A stretch of 64,000 nucleotides of DNA from Stentor roeselii. Taxonomy: Eukaryota > Ciliophora > Heterotrichea > Heterotrichida > Stentoridae. The notes under the pieces were generated by a model. That model did not search any database, had not been told where the DNA came from, and worked only from the letters and a program-made list of their open reading frames with translations. The stretch spans positions 96,261 through 160,260 of the forward strand of contig RSEH01000089.1 of the NCBI GenBank assembly GCA_006503475.1, in the 5' to 3' direction. Below, piece by piece: positions 38,728 through 49,465 of the stretch. Position 1 is the stretch's first letter. The number at the start of each line of letters is the position of its first letter. The translations under genes and the position numbers were made by a program.

Positions 38728-39876
38728 TTATAGACAATACTTTACCTCCAGGCCTAAGGCATCAGCTGCCAGGTTCTCGTAGTTGCTGATGCTCGTGTCT
38801 GCGAATTTCTTTATTGAGATGCTGAGGAGAGGGTAGTGGCTGATTTCGAAGGAAAGGAACTCGGCTTGGATTTGTTTTGAAACTTTTTCTATTATTAGAG
38901 ATACACTGTCTAAATCAGTTCTCACGTTTTTTTGAACTTTTTCTATGTCAACTAAACTTAAATCAACACTTTTCGTGGTTAGAATCGACTTTCGACCGTT
39001 ACGTAGTTCTTCTACTAGAGTCTCATAATTAAATATCTGAGATTCGAAGGACTTTACTGATTTTTTTAGAGTTAAGAGCCTTGAAATGCATTTCAGAAGA
39101 GTTTTTAGATCTTTTATTACGAATTTTGAGTTTTTTATGAGGTCTTCGATAGGATTCACTATTTTCGTGTTTTCTACTTGGTTCAGTTCTTTCTCAGGCT
39201 TTAAGAAATTCGAAAGACTTTCAATGTTTTCGTAGACATTTCGATGATTTTTGTGGTATTTTTCAGTAATTTCTTCACTTTTCTTTATCTTTCTCTTGAA
39301 ATCTTTGAGAACTTTAATATTTTCTTTGCAGGTTTCTTCAATTTTCTCGATATCTTCATCAATAACAGAATTTTCAATTGGTTCAAAAGCGAGTTTGTAC
39401 TTTTTCGCTAAAGTTTCGAAATTCGGACTGATGAAATCTTTGCAAATGATTAAAAAATAAGTCTCACATCGGAGGAACTGCTGAAAATATTCATCGAGGT
39501 ATAAATATTCGAGTTTTGTGATTTTTTTCAAGAAAATTCTGAGGGATTCTTTTCGTTTCTCTAGGAAATCGAGTTTGAAGTTTCCCTGTTTAGAGATTAC
39601 AAAAGTCTTTTTTTTTGGAATCACTGGGATTATACAGCCGAGCCAGTTTAGAGATAGGACTTCGTGAAGTCTTTTGAACTCTTTGAATCTTCTGGAAATG
39701 TGGAACGGGCCTCTGAAGTCATGTCCGAAGATGAGGTACTTGGTGAATTTCTGAAGCCCAATTTGGCAGATTCCATGTATTTCAATATCAATAGAAAGTG
39801 AAGCATTATCAGGCAAGTGAAAAGTTTTACTTTCCGTTTCCGAAAAACAAGAAAGTATATCACTATCATCTTCCAT
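38728..39876 (-). CDS. PX-domain sorting-nexin-like protein, 382 aa
   Basis: Residues about 25-140 form a PX domain: HISRRFKEFKRLHEVLSL (the RR-F/Y motif whose Arg contacts PI3P), then CIIPVIPKKK in place of the usual P-P-x-P-x-K loop, then FLEKRKESLRIFLKKI and YLDEYFQQFL. The remaining 240 residues are helical and coiled-coil-like, consistent with a BAR-type membrane-bending domain as in sorting nexins. Function by family: binding of phosphoinositides on endosomes and tubulation or sorting. Start ATG 39876 is accepted although no TATAA box abuts it (TTTATAC lies about 13 bp away). It is 46 bp from the stop of the SET-domain gene. Confidence 0.85.
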   Translation of the reverse strand: MEDDSDILSCFSETESKTFHLPDNASLSIDIEIHGICQIGLQKFTKYLIFGHDFRGPFHISRRFKEFKRLHEVLSLNWLGCIIPVIPKKKTFVISKQGNFKLDFLEKRKESLRIFLKKITKLEYLYLDEYFQQFLRCETYFLIICKDFISPNFETLAKKYKLAFEPIENSVIDEDIEKIEETCKENIKVLKDFKRKIKKSEEITEKYHKNHRNVYENIESLSNFLKPEKELNQVENTKIVNPIEDLIKNSKFVIKDLKTLLKCISRLLTLKKSVKSFESQIFNYETLVEELRNGRKSILTTKSVDLSLVDIEKVQKNVRTDLDSVSLIIEKVSKQIQAEFLSFEISHYPLLSISIKKFADTSISNYENLAADALGLEVKYCL

Positions 39877-39922
39877 TCAAGCAGAGTATAAACTAATCGA
39901 AAACATTATTCTCAAACATGAA

Positions 39923-42900
39923 TTAATTAAGTTTTCCTTGGCAGTCCTTCGATCCACACTGACAGGAGATTTTATCTTCTTCAACTTCAAAGTTATAATC
40001 ATAAGTGATTTCTTCGTTTTTATGTATAAACCTCTTAGCAAACAACAAGATATGTTTCTCTCCATCAATTTCACAAACAGAAGCAGCACAATTAGGTTGA
40101 CAAGAATGATTAATAAACCTTGCCTTACCACCCTTAACAGTGGCATCAATAACATGATCCTCATCAAGTCTAAACATATAGCAACTTCCTTGTCCAATAC
40201 CTTTAAGTTCATATTCCTTTTCCCTTAAATCCGCGATTTTATTCCTAACAATTTCTCCAATATACTCAACAACGATTTTTCCAGCAGGTATTCTATTTAC
40301 TCCTTACTCTTTTACTGTAAACAAGCCGAGTCCATGAATGTTTGAAAGAGAAACTTCAAGACTTGCTTCTCGGTCAACGATTCTTTTATATTTCCGATAT
40401 TCAGATACTAAAATAGTCTCGCTTTTCCCTTCATGATGCTCTTCATAACCCGCTGACTTCTGAGTCTTGTGGATTTTTTTTGACTTGTTTTGAATCTTGT
40501 GCTTCATAAAAGGCTGGAATTTACTTGACCCGAAGGCAGAAGGCTTGATATTCGCGATTTTCTCTAAAATTGACTTGCTTTCCTTTGCTGATCCTGTCAA
40601 GCTACCACTGTTTAAAACAACTGAAAAGCAAGTCGCTGCTGAGAAGCCGAAAAAGTCGTTGGCTGATTTTATTGCAAAACTTTCTCCAATTTTTAGACTT
40701 GGCCACAGGTCTTCGAGTTCAGGTGATTTAAATAAAAGGTTCTCAGATTTTAACTTTTCAGTCATTTCTTTGCTTTTGTCTTCGGGGCTTAGTGAGTTGA
40801 GGTTTAAACTGCAGCAGTCATATACATTAAACTGACCTTCTTGCTTCTCGCATCGAAGGAGCTTTCGTGTGTTATTCACCCAGAATAAGCGAAAACTACA
40901 GAATTTATCTGAAATGTCAGTTAAAATCAATGACCCGATTCTATTAAAGCTGCCGATGACGAAACTCGGTTTTTTTAAATGTTTTTTACTTTTGAAAATC
41001 ACGATTTTTTCTTTTAAAGGCTTCAGAAGACTGTTAGGACTGAGCTGGGAAGAACTATCCTTGCCTTGAACACAAGAAGAGCACAAAACACTTCGACTAT
41101 TCAAAAAAACCACAGAACTTGTCAAAGCGCAGGGGAAATGAAAAGAATTATGACATTTTTTCGCTGAGCAGCTTAAACTCGCTCCAAACTTTCCACATTC
41201 CTTGCATTTCTACTTAAACTTTACAGTTTTTTTCCCTTTCGACACAGACATATGAAAATTAGGCAAATTTCCAGAATCATCAACTCTTGACTCCGAGCTC
41301 CAAAAGGCGCAATTGAGATGAACCCAAGAATTTTCTTCACAAGGTAAAAGTCTTCCACTGATAGTCTTTTCTCCAAAGTCTTTACAAAGAATGCACTGAA
41401 GACTAGAAGTTAAGTCATTTTCAATATTTCTGTTATTATCACATATTTTCAGCAGAATTGTTGAAGAATTATCGACAGGGAGTGGAAAAGATTGAGTGTT
41501 GAGGATATGTTGGGTCAAGTCAAGCATTCTTTTGCCCAGCCAGGACTCGAACTGGTTGATAAAGGCGAGGACTGCGGGGAGTTCACTGTTGACGTAGGAG
41601 GTGATGACCTGCTCGTGGGAGTACTCTTTGATCAGCACTTCTTGAGAAGCGTCGACGAGTTTGAACTGGTCGCTTTTGTCTTCGTAGAGAGTCTCGTCAA
41701 CTATTGGGGAAGGTTCTTTGGTTGTCACTCGCAGCCAGTCGCAACGCCCTGGTTGTTTTTCTTCTTCTTTTTTTATCTGCATGTACTCAGAGATTAGTGG
41801 AAAGTCGAAGGTGAAGAGAGGAATAAATGTTACTGAAGGCTGAGTCATTGATGATGAATTGAATGGAAGTTCGACTAATTCAATTGTGTCTAAAGGCGTA
41901 AGTGCCTTGTCTAGACTTAGAACTAAAGAGGAGGTGTCCCATTCTACACTCCATAGAGGAAGAGGGTCTTTTGGACGATGGACTCGGACTAATGGCACTG
42001 GTTGAGGGTGAAGGTCTGAGATGCTTAGACCCTCGATTTTTTCTATTCTTGAATTTTTGTAATTTGCTTTTCGTTTTGAAGACTTTATCACCATTTCTAC
42101 ACCACGGATTGAGAAAAATTCTCGCATGTCTTTGTTGCTTACTAAAAAGTCTTGGTTGTCGATTAGGAAGAAATTTGCTAGGAGGTTTGCCAGATCATTT
42201 TCAAATTTGTATCGATCTTGAATGCAGTGTTTGGCCAGAACCTGATAGAGACTTGACTGTGTCATAATATTCATCAAGTTATTTACTTTTTCTACAGCAC
42301 CTTGTTCAATATCAGAGTAAATCAAAGAGTTATTATTGCATCTATTGCAGATATTTTTCGAGTCTAAAACACATTCAGAATGAAAAAAGCACTGACAAAG
42401 TTTGCACATCACTTTATTCGTTGAAGGCGATTCTGCATCATAAGGTGAAGCCCAGTCTTTCCCGCATTCCTGGCAGAACTTATTATTGATGACCACCCAC
42501 TTGCAACGATAGCAAAGTGAAAAATCACTAAAAAAGTGTTCCCGTGAAGGTGAAAACCCTGGAACATGATAAGTTTTAGATTTGCATCTTTCGCATTCGA
42601 AACAAGAATCACAAAGCCAGTCTTTAAGATAAAGACCTGACTTGATGTTCGGCCAAAGACAGGGAATGTCGAAGCCTTTTTCACATTTTTTACAGTAAAG
42701 CAGGTTAAGGGCGTATTGAGTGCACTTACAGATTTCGCAGACTTTACAGTCTTTGCATTGCCAGTCCATGATATTTGAAGGTAAATTAACGATGCAAAAG
42801 GTATGAAAAGCCCTTCCACAGGTGTAGCAGACGAGGTAGTCAAGGGTCTGGATAAAGGATGCACAGATATAGCACTGTTCTAAAATACACAATAAAGGAT

Positions 42901-45043
42901 CTGAATAGCTTATTGGAAACAAACCAGGGTAAAATGAAAGCTGCGGCTTCGGGCTCATAAAAGGCTGAATATCAGCTTTATTTATTATAATATTCAGCGG
43001 CTGGACAAAAGCATCTTTCGGTAGACTTGAGAGCAGGTCGATAGCGAACTCATAATATTCAGGTTTATCAAGAGAAGTAGGCAACTCCAAGTTGAACCCT
43101 TCAAGGTCAGTCTCAATTTTCATCTTTTTAACTGCAGAGACACTTGAAGTCTTTTTTCTCTTGACCGGGACTAACTTGCCGTCAAGCAGAGCGATTCCAT
43201 CATCAAGTAACTTCTTGGCAGCCTTGTATCCATCACTGTTAGCCTTTAGGTAGTTCATCGCATTTTCACATAAAAGAACGAAATGTTCTCTAAGAAGAGC
43301 TGTCTGGTTATGGTAAACTCCTTCCTTTGCATTTTCGATCATGGTTTCAAAGAACATAGGACTTTTTATCACTTTTCTGTAATGAATGTCGTCAATTTTA
43401 CAGAAAAAATAACCGTTTTTCTCGAGTTCCATCAAACTTGTGACTAAATTCACGATCTCCATGTTTTGGTTCTCTTTTAAACAACGAGGACAGAAGTACT
43501 TTCGCGCCTTGTCTGCTGTGAATATCGCCCACAGGTCACTTGTCATGCTTGTGTCGCAGATTAGATGAACCCACATCTTGCATTTGTCGCATTCTATCAT
43601 TTCAGGGTCGTCGTTTTGGCTCAGTCTTTGCTCTGTTCGGCTTTGTCTTCCTTTTTTAGAGAACCAGAATTTTTCGCAGATTGAACAGTATTCGTTTTTT
43701 TTCCATTTGGTGTCGCATGAGGTGCATTTTGTGATTGTTTCGTTCCATTTTACGTTTGAATCTGTTGCTCTGATATCACAGTGAGCACACTTAGCACACA
43801 TCTCACACCTCCACATTTTGCAAGGAGTCGGCAGATAATTCGGATCAACACATCTTTCATGAAAACTGTTATTACAATCAACACACCTCAACAGTTTTTC
43901 ACTAACGCCCAAGCAATTCTCACACCGGGGACAATCAGGACATCTCCAAACATTTCGAAAGCTATTCTTACAAGCAACCGGTTCAAGGCACTGACAATGA
44001 TAGCAATGCTGACAATTTTCACATTGTTTATATTCCAATACATCAAGAATATAATCACAAATCTTACATCTAGTCCTCTTGCAAAAGTCTTTCAATTCAT
44101 CAGAAAGTTCAGGAAAGCTTTTTTCACAACTATGAAAATAATGTTTATAAGTCCTTCTCAAGTCTTGCCCAGGTAAATAAGCAGCAAGAAGATCAAGAGG
44201 AATAGGAGGTTCAGTCTTATTGCAAGTAAAATTCATCTTCTCCGGATTCACCCATCGAAACTGTTTATCCTTGTAAATAAAGTACTTCCCAGTGATCTGA
44301 TGTTTTCTTAAAATCACAGCCTTGCTACTTGAGTTCTTAATCGAAACAAATCGAAAGTAAAACTTCTGAACTTCTAAATCATCTACCTCGACCTCTCGAT
44401 TTTCTTCAATCCATTCTTTAAGTTCTGGCGGGAACCTTGCTTGAGTGAGGTTAGAAATTTCAGTTCTATTTGAAAATTACTTAACAAGTCGACTTTCAGG
44501 TGATTTAAGCAGGACTTTCGGGTAACTGATAGGAAAAGGGAATTCCCAAAGGACTTCATATTCAATTCCTTGATACTCCACAATTTCCCCAGTGATATAA
44601 ACATTAGACCGACGCAAGTCGACCCAGTGTTCATCGACGAGGTACTTGACAGGCATGAGTTCTTCTTTAACGACAGGCTCAACAGCTTTAATAATGCCAG
44701 GCGTAATAATTTCATCATTTATCAGGTACGCCTTGCGACCGATTACATCTTGTCCCCAGACACATCCGAATAAAAACCTGATTTTTATCTTTTCTTCTGG
44801 AGGAGAAGGCGGGACTAGTTCATCCGCTTTTTTCTTCTTGTAAGGTGAAGAGTTGTCTTTTTTCGAGTATTTCTTCTTACTCGGCTTGGCCCCTAAAGTC
44901 TTTTGAATGATGTTCGGAGTCACGCTTTGCACTCCTTTGGTCGAAGTCCGAGTAGCTCTTTTCCCTGAAAGCAGTAACTCGTAATAGTCCTTAGTCGAGA
45001 CGTTGCCGAGATCTGGGAAATCGATGATCTTCTTTCGAGACAT
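39923..45043 (-). CDS. PHD-bromo-ePHD-SET histone H3K4 methyltransferase (MLL/SET1-like), three 15-nt introns
   Basis: Four open segments become one 1691-residue protein after removing 15-nt introns at 44466-44480, 41210-41224 and 40293-40307. Order: an N-terminal region (1-320); a PHD-finger cluster (about 321-520, many C-x2-C pairs and CDKCKMWVHLICD); a divergent bromodomain-like helical region (about 522-612); a second PHD cluster (about 719-895); an extended PHD (about 1225-1290, CEENSWVHLNCAFW, completed across intron 2 by KCKECGKFGASLSC and CHNSFHFPCAL); then SET at about 1555-1691. The SET domain has HGLGLFTVKE, GEIVRNKIADLREKEYE, RFINHSCQPNC, EEITYDYNF and a post-SET CQCGSKDC. This is the MLL/Trithorax architecture, writing H3K4 methylation at promoters. 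The introns interrupt the ePHD and the SET domain itself. CATAA precedes the ATG, 15 bp after the docking-complex stop. Confidence 0.92.
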
Positions 45044-45058
45044 TTATGATCATTTAGG

Positions 45059-46435
45059 TTATTTACTAGTTTTTAAGAAAGACTGAGTCTTTTGCTGGAA
45101 CTCGAGAAGACTCATTGGAAGTCTTGAGTCTTCGAAGTCGTTTTCATTGAAAAAGTCTTTGATTTCCAGGTCTTTCAAGTTAACTGAAACTTTTTCATTT
45201 GATTTGTCTCCAAGGGTCCCTTCGATGTTGTTCACGAAGACCATGGCGTATCTGAGGTACTCTTCAATGTACCCGAGGAAAACAGGGATTTGATCGTATT
45301 CAATTGTTTCCAAGTCTTCATAAGTTTCACTTGGGGCGGGTAGAGGCAGTCCTGAACTAGTGCAAGCCGATAAGATTTTTTTCAGAGAAGGAAGAAGACT
45401 TTGAACCAAGTCAAACATTTCTTGATATTCCTGCATTTTCATCTTTTTTCTTGAGGTCAGGACTTTCAACTTATCAGGTTGGTCAGCCGCTTCGAATCTT
45501 GGATCTTTTTCGAGTTTTTCAATTTCTTTTAAAGCTTTTTGGTAGGTGGCTTGGACTTTGTCGATCTCTGTATTTAAATAATTGACGTAAGAGTAGACTT
45601 CGTAGTTCTGGTCTTCGGATTTTATGATAGAAGTCACGATTTCTGCTACTGAGTGGATTCCAGTCGCCATTTTGATTTGATCGAAGGTGTCTTTCAAGAT
45701 GTTCAAGTGTCTCATGTAGTTATCAAGAGCCTTTTTTTTCTCACGGACCTTCAAAGTCCACCTTTCTTTCAAGTTTCTCTGAATTTTCGACATTTCCACA
45801 GAATCTGACTGTTTTTTAATCTGTCCTAATATCCCGTCTTCAATTTGTTTATGAATTTGTTTGCGTATATCGATTTTCTCCTGAATAAACAAGCTGAAAT
45901 CACTGACTTTTTCAGAGTACTTGTTTTTATCCACCATACTTTTGCTTCTTAAACTCTGAATCTGTTTCTTGTACTTATTCTGAAGTTCAAGAGAATTGTT
46001 GTATTCAAGTTTCTTATCTTCTGTTGTTTGCCGCACTCCTCGAATATCTTCTCTCAAATTCTGAAGTGTTCGTTTGTAGTGCTTCTTGTCTTTTCGGAAG
46101 TTGTTCACCTGATTGCGGAGGTTCTGGCTTTGCGACTTGGTTTCATTCAAGTGGATGACTTCGAGCTCGATGCGCTTTTCTAGGACCAAACAACGATTTT
46201 TCATCTGGTCTTCATTGTTGGCAGCTGGAAAAATTAACTTTTTAGAGGCCTTCAAAGACTTCAGCTCCTCTTGCAACAAAGCGATTTGCTGGTCTAGATA
46301 AACTGACTCGCGTTTCTCGTGCTCCATTGTTTCCACCAGTTTTTCAGTGTCACGACCGAGCCGCATGGATTCAGGTTCTCGTAAATTGGAAGTCGTGCCT
46401 TTGCTCATGAAGCTTTTTTCGTTCTTAGGTAGCAT
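45059..46435 (-). CDS. Outer dynein arm docking-complex coiled-coil protein (ODAD1/CCDC63-like), 458 aa
   Basis: Long coiled coils at about 30-240, then the family-specific middle HLNILKDTFDQIKMATG, then VAEIVTSIIKSEDQNYEVYS and YVNYLNTEIDKVQ. This matches the CCDC114/CCDC63/DCC2 group, whose members dock outer dynein arms on ciliary doublets. The usual motif is a coiled coil with I-x-x-x-TG-x-x-x-x-x-E-I-V and NF-x-LF-x-Y-V-N-x-L. The C-terminal part is less conserved, with a helical segment (LPSLKKILSACTSSG). The protein is a structural component of motile cilia, expected in a ciliate. Its stop is 15 bp from the SET-domain gene's start on the same strand. Confidence 0.85.
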   Translation of the reverse strand: MLPKNEKSFMSKGTTSNLREPESMRLGRDTEKLVETMEHEKRESVYLDQQIALLQEELKSLKASKKLIFPAANNEDQMKNRCLVLEKRIELEVIHLNETKSQSQNLRNQVNNFRKDKKHYKRTLQNLREDIRGVRQTTEDKKLEYNNSLELQNKYKKQIQSLRSKSMVDKNKYSEKVSDFSLFIQEKIDIRKQIHKQIEDGILGQIKKQSDSVEMSKIQRNLKERWTLKVREKKKALDNYMRHLNILKDTFDQIKMATGIHSVAEIVTSIIKSEDQNYEVYSYVNYLNTEIDKVQATYQKALKEIEKLEKDPRFEAADQPDKLKVLTSRKKMKMQEYQEMFDLVQSLLPSLKKILSACTSSGLPLPAPSETYEDLETIEYDQIPVFLGYIEEYLRYAMVFVNNIEGTLGDKSNEKVSVNLKDLEIKDFFNENDFEDSRLPMSLLEFQQKTQSFLKTSK

Positions 46436-46501
46436 TTTTACAGTTATTAACTAAAAATCACTTCTTCAAAGCAAAAAAGTCTTTTAAGTTTAATGAAAAT
46501 A

Positions 46502-47173
46502 TTATTTACGACCACAACACCAAAACCATTTCTTTACTCCAGGTAAAAAACCTTTGAGAAGATGATGAATTGTTTTATTTTTAGTTTCTTTCATTCCAGA
46601 TTGAATTTCTTTTTCACTCCACTTGGCATAAACCATCAAAATCTTGATGATTTCCAAGAAACCCCAGCGACAAGCGACTTGTAAACAATTTTCCCCATTC
46701 GAGAGTAACTTAGGGTTAGCTCCAAGTTCAATAAGCAGGACAGTAGTATTTTTATGTCCATTTCTACAAGCTTCATAAACAGGTCGAACTCCGAAAAGGT
46801 CTTCTTTATTTAAAAAAGAATTTGAATCTGAAGACGTTCTAAGGTACCGTAAAGGATGATTTTCAATAAGTGACTTGATGCTGTCTAAGTCGTCTGCTGA
46901 TGATCTTTTAATGAAAAAAAATAACTGCTGATGAGCTCGGAACTGGTCAATCGCGTCTATCACAAGCGACTTCGGTTGAGACGTTTTAATCACTGCTGCT
47001 GTCACGTTAAGGTCAGCAACTAGTTCCTCCACGTCGTTTATTACTTTAACTTCAGTGGACCTTAAGGAATTAGAAGCCCGAAGAACGTTTTGCAAGGTTT
47101 TCCATCGACTTCTTCTTGGTTTTTCTACTTCCAACGGGTTTGAACTTGAGGAAATCATTGAAGAATTATTCAT
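46502..47173 (-). CDS. Ankyrin-repeat protein, 223 aa, with Cys-rich C-terminus
   Basis: Residues 1-60 are Ser/Asn/Arg-rich. A helical region is followed by clear ankyrin repeats at about 115-190: LFGVRPVYEACRNGHKNTTV, LLIELGANPKLLSNGENCLQ, and VACRWGFLEIIKILMVYAKW. The C-terminus ends KKWFWCCGRK, a hydrophobic di-cysteine tail that could be palmitoylated and hold the protein at a membrane (inference). No other domain. It is divergent from the gene at 47209, with 35 bp between start codons. Confidence 0.75.
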   Translation of the reverse strand: MNNSSMISSSSNPLEVEKPRRSRWKTLQNVLRASNSLRSTEVKVINDVEELVADLNVTAAVIKTSQPKSLVIDAIDQFRAHQQLFFFIKRSSADDLDSIKSLIENHPLRYLRTSSDSNSFLNKEDLFGVRPVYEACRNGHKNTTVLLIELGANPKLLSNGENCLQVACRWGFLEIIKILMVYAKWSEKEIQSGMKETKNKTIHHLLKGFLPGVKKWFWCCGRK

Positions 47174-47208
47174 TTTTATTAAAACTTTCAGGTTTTAGTT
47201 TATAAAAG
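47174..47208. promoter_or_regulatory. 35-bp divergent promoter region
   Basis: Only 35 bp lie between two divergent ATGs. TTTATAAAAG precedes the plus-strand start and TTTTAATAAA precedes the minus-strand start. Core promoter elements of both genes must overlap or extend into coding sequence. Confidence 0.45.
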
Positions 47209-47859
47209 ATGAGCACTTTGAAAAAATCTGAGAAATCTTCACGTGTTTTAAAAAAACTCATCATTCCACTTAATGGCTTCGGGTCTCCAAAAGTGACGAG
47301 TTCGATCACTGGGAAATCAACTGGAGTATCTCCTAATTCAACTTGCAATTCTGTTAGAAGGCTTAACTCAGACAGGGTTATCAAAAAACCCCTCACTCTC
47401 ATAAAAAAAACTAAAAACACCATCGAAAAAGACTTCAAATTCTACTTGCCAAGTCACTTAGAAGTCATTCATCGCATAAAAAAAATCACAAAAGTCAATC
47501 AACCGATGCCCTTCGCACCTGAAATTCCTCCACAACAACCTCGTAACTTCCAATAAGCTTACTGCAAAAAAGACTTATCAGCTCAAGAACTTTCCAGGTC
47601 CTTACTTCAAAACTGTGACTTGATTCAAGACGATGAAAAACTCACTCATCTTCTTGCGAAAGTCAAGAAAACTGAGAGAATCATCAGACAAGAAGAAGAC
47701 TTCGTCAGAAAAATTCGAGACTTGAAGGTAAAAACTGAAAATTCCTCAAAATCCGAGCCAAAGAAACAAATCAGAAAAAACTGTTCTTTTAATAAGCATA
47801 ACAAAAAACCCGTTTCCATTTTGAGGTCAGGCATTTTCGCAAAGCGTTGTTTAGAGTGA
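47209..47859 (+). CDS. Basic helical hypothetical protein, 211 aa, one 15-nt intron
   Basis: Two open segments join when the 15-nt intron at 47543-47557 (GTAACTTCCAATAAG) is removed. This turns PPQQP-RNFQ-stop into PPQQPPYCKKD and opens the frame to 47859. The protein is very basic, with a Ser/Thr/Arg-rich N-terminus, a Pro-rich middle (FAPEIPPQQP) and a helical C-terminal third (KLTHLLAKVKKTERIIRQEE). No domain recognised. Possible nuclear or microtubule-associated role, from composition only. The 3' end is 17 bp from the convergent 59-residue gene. Confidence 0.65.
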
Positions 47860-47876
47860 GAAATTAAATTAATTTA

Positions 47877-48056
47877 TTACCTACGTGGTGGACATGGCAT
47901 TATTTGACGAAAGTGAATTTTCAATACTTGCCCGTGAGATTTGCATTTCGCTGTCATAACGTTTTCGGGGTTTAACTGATACTCAGACTCGTCGATTACT
48001 TCGATTGCTGTGCTTCGCTGGACCTTGACAAGGTGCTGGCTTGGGATGCAGCCCAT
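47877..48056 (-). CDS. Small protein, 59 aa, with N-myristoylation/palmitoylation motif
   Basis: A complete ORF on the minus strand from ATG 48056 to TAA at 47877. The N-terminus MGCIPSQ is a textbook N-myristoylation signal (Gly2, Ser6) followed by Cys3 for palmitoylation, so the protein is predicted to be attached to a membrane. The rest (EVIDESEYQLNPENV, then KSHGQVLKIHFRQIMPCPPR) is soluble and matches nothing I recognise. The start has CATAAAT directly upstream, the same box as other genes. It lies between a convergent gene and a 440-bp spacer. Codon pattern and start context argue for a real gene despite its size. Confidence 0.7.
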   Translation of the reverse strand: MGCIPSQHLVKVQRSTAIEVIDESEYQLNPENVMTAKCKSHGQVLKIHFRQIMPCPPRR

Positions 48057-48500
48057 ATTTATGAGGCCATTGATTATCTATTAAAAATTAAACGTTAATA
48101 AGTAAATCAGAGATTCATGCCTAATGGATTTGAATTTTTTTTGAAGAGATTAGGTCTTTATTGGTTTGTTTAATGAGTTAAATTTTCTTGTGAAGGTTTT
48201 TAGAGATTTTTAAGGTGTATGATTTTCACTTGCTTTGCATAAAACAAATTCATGCTCGGTTAATGATGATTGAAAAAATGGTTACTTTGTTTAACTGACT
48301 TGAATATCGGGAAACTTAGTGATTTAAGAGATTTATTAAAATTAATGAGTAGGCTTCACTGGAATTGACTGAAAGTTTTTAACGGGTTGAAGAAAAAAGG
48401 TCCAAATATGGAAAATTGACTTGACGTGTATTGAGTAAAAATGAAATCTTTACTAAATTTCAGTACATATTTCCAGATTCTTGAAGCATGAACTTATAAT
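48057..48500. other. Spacer without a recognisable gene
   Basis: About 440 bp of AT-rich, repeatedly stopped sequence. It carries the divergent promoter region of the small lipidated protein and the acidic protein. TTATAAT abuts the next start. Confidence 0.5.
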
Positions 48501-48962
48501 ATGGAATCAGACAACTCTTTACCTGCTAAAAGAGAAACAGTAGGCCAAGAAGACTCAAAAGTCGATTCAAATCCTGTCTCTTCCACAGATCCTTCCAAAA
48601 TTCCTCAAAAATCCTTAAACAAAATCGAAAAACAAGCTTTACTCGAAGCTAAAAAAGCGAAACTTCTAGAAAAACAAAGACAAAAAGCAGAAAAAAACAA
48701 GCAAAAAGCCGAGAAAAAAAAATCATCTTCAAGTGAAGATTCAGACTCGCCTCCAACGAAAGAAGACCAAGACGCAGTAGTTTTAAAGCCTTTGAAATTT
48801 CCAGAAGAAGAAGACGAAGACTACTCGCCTTCTGACAACGACTCAGACGAATCCGAAGTATCTCTTCTCTCCGAAGAAAGGAATCACGGAGACATGGAAG
48901 ACTTCGACATTGAGGCATATAAAAGGTTTTTGGCAGCTGAGAAGGAAGAGGCCGATAGTTAG
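48501..48962 (+). CDS. Highly charged, low-complexity acidic/Lys-rich protein, 153 aa
   Basis: The N-terminal third is Ser/Pro/Asp-rich. The middle is a Lys/Ala/Glu-rich helix (KKAKLLEKQRQKAEKNKQKA) and the C-terminal half is very acidic (EEEDEDYSPSDNDSDESE, then MEDFDIEAYKRFLAAEKEE). There is no fold I can assign. Similar basic-then-acidic layouts occur in histone chaperones and ribosome-biogenesis factors, but this is only composition. The start is supported by CTTATAAT directly before the ATG. Confidence 0.6.
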   Translation: MESDNSLPAKRETVGQEDSKVDSNPVSSTDPSKIPQKSLNKIEKQALLEAKKAKLLEKQRQKAEKNKQKAEKKKSSSSEDSDSPPTKEDQDAVVLKPLKFPEEEDEDYSPSDNDSDESEVSLLSEERNHGDMEDFDIEAYKRFLAAEKEEADS

Positions 48963-49009
48963 TCTTATTACTGAGTCTTTCATAATCTTAGGATTGCCGC
49001 TATTTTAGA

Positions 49010-49318
49010 TTACCTAGGGTTTTTGAGGACCAGGATCACTGAGTCACCGCGCAGAAACATTTTGTTTATGACTCTTTCTTTGTTTATTGGAGTCGCTTTC
49101 TTACCTTTTCCACCTCGAGGCACTTCTGTCCACATCTCTCGCACGTTTTCAAGGACTAGGTTCATGTGACGGTCAAATGCTCGAACTCTTCCTAGAATCT
49201 TCCGGTTGTTACGGCAGTTTATTAGAACTTGACAGTTCGTCTTGATTGACTTCACCAGTAATGACATTGGACCGTCGTCTAGGGTCGACTCTTGAGGAAT
49301 GTCTTTTTCTGCTTCCAT
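49010..49318 (-). CDS. Small nuclear ribonucleoprotein Sm D2
   Basis: A 102-residue protein matching Sm D2 along its length: [59 protein letters not shown], then [13 protein letters not shown]. Sm1 and Sm2 motifs are intact, including the D-R-H-x-N RNA-binding loop and the RGD after the second motif. Sm D2 is part of the heptameric ring on U1, U2, U4 and U5 snRNAs. This is relevant because the organism must splice 15-nt introns. The N-terminus is short and acidic. It is convergent with the charged protein, with 47 bp between stops. Confidence 0.97.
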   Translation of the reverse strand: MEAEKDIPQESTLDDGPMSLLVKSIKTNCQVLINCRNNRKILGRVRAFDRHMNLVLENVREMWTEVPRGGKGKKATPINKERVINKMFLRGDSVILVLKNPR

Positions 49319-49465
49319 TTATTAGGAAGGGTGTGGCCTTAGAGAAATTCTATTATCCTAAATATTTCCCTCATCAGAAAGAAAAAAATCCTAATCAAAC
49401 CTCCATACTCTCCCGATATCTACCTTGAAACCCCTCACAAAATTTACATAAAAACTTGAATTATA
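49319..49465. promoter_or_regulatory. Divergent promoter region, 147 bp
   Basis: This 147-bp gap separates the Sm D2 start (minus) from the 7TM-pseudokinase start (plus). GAATTATA abuts the plus ATG. It is among the longer divergent gaps in the right half of the window. Confidence 0.4.
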
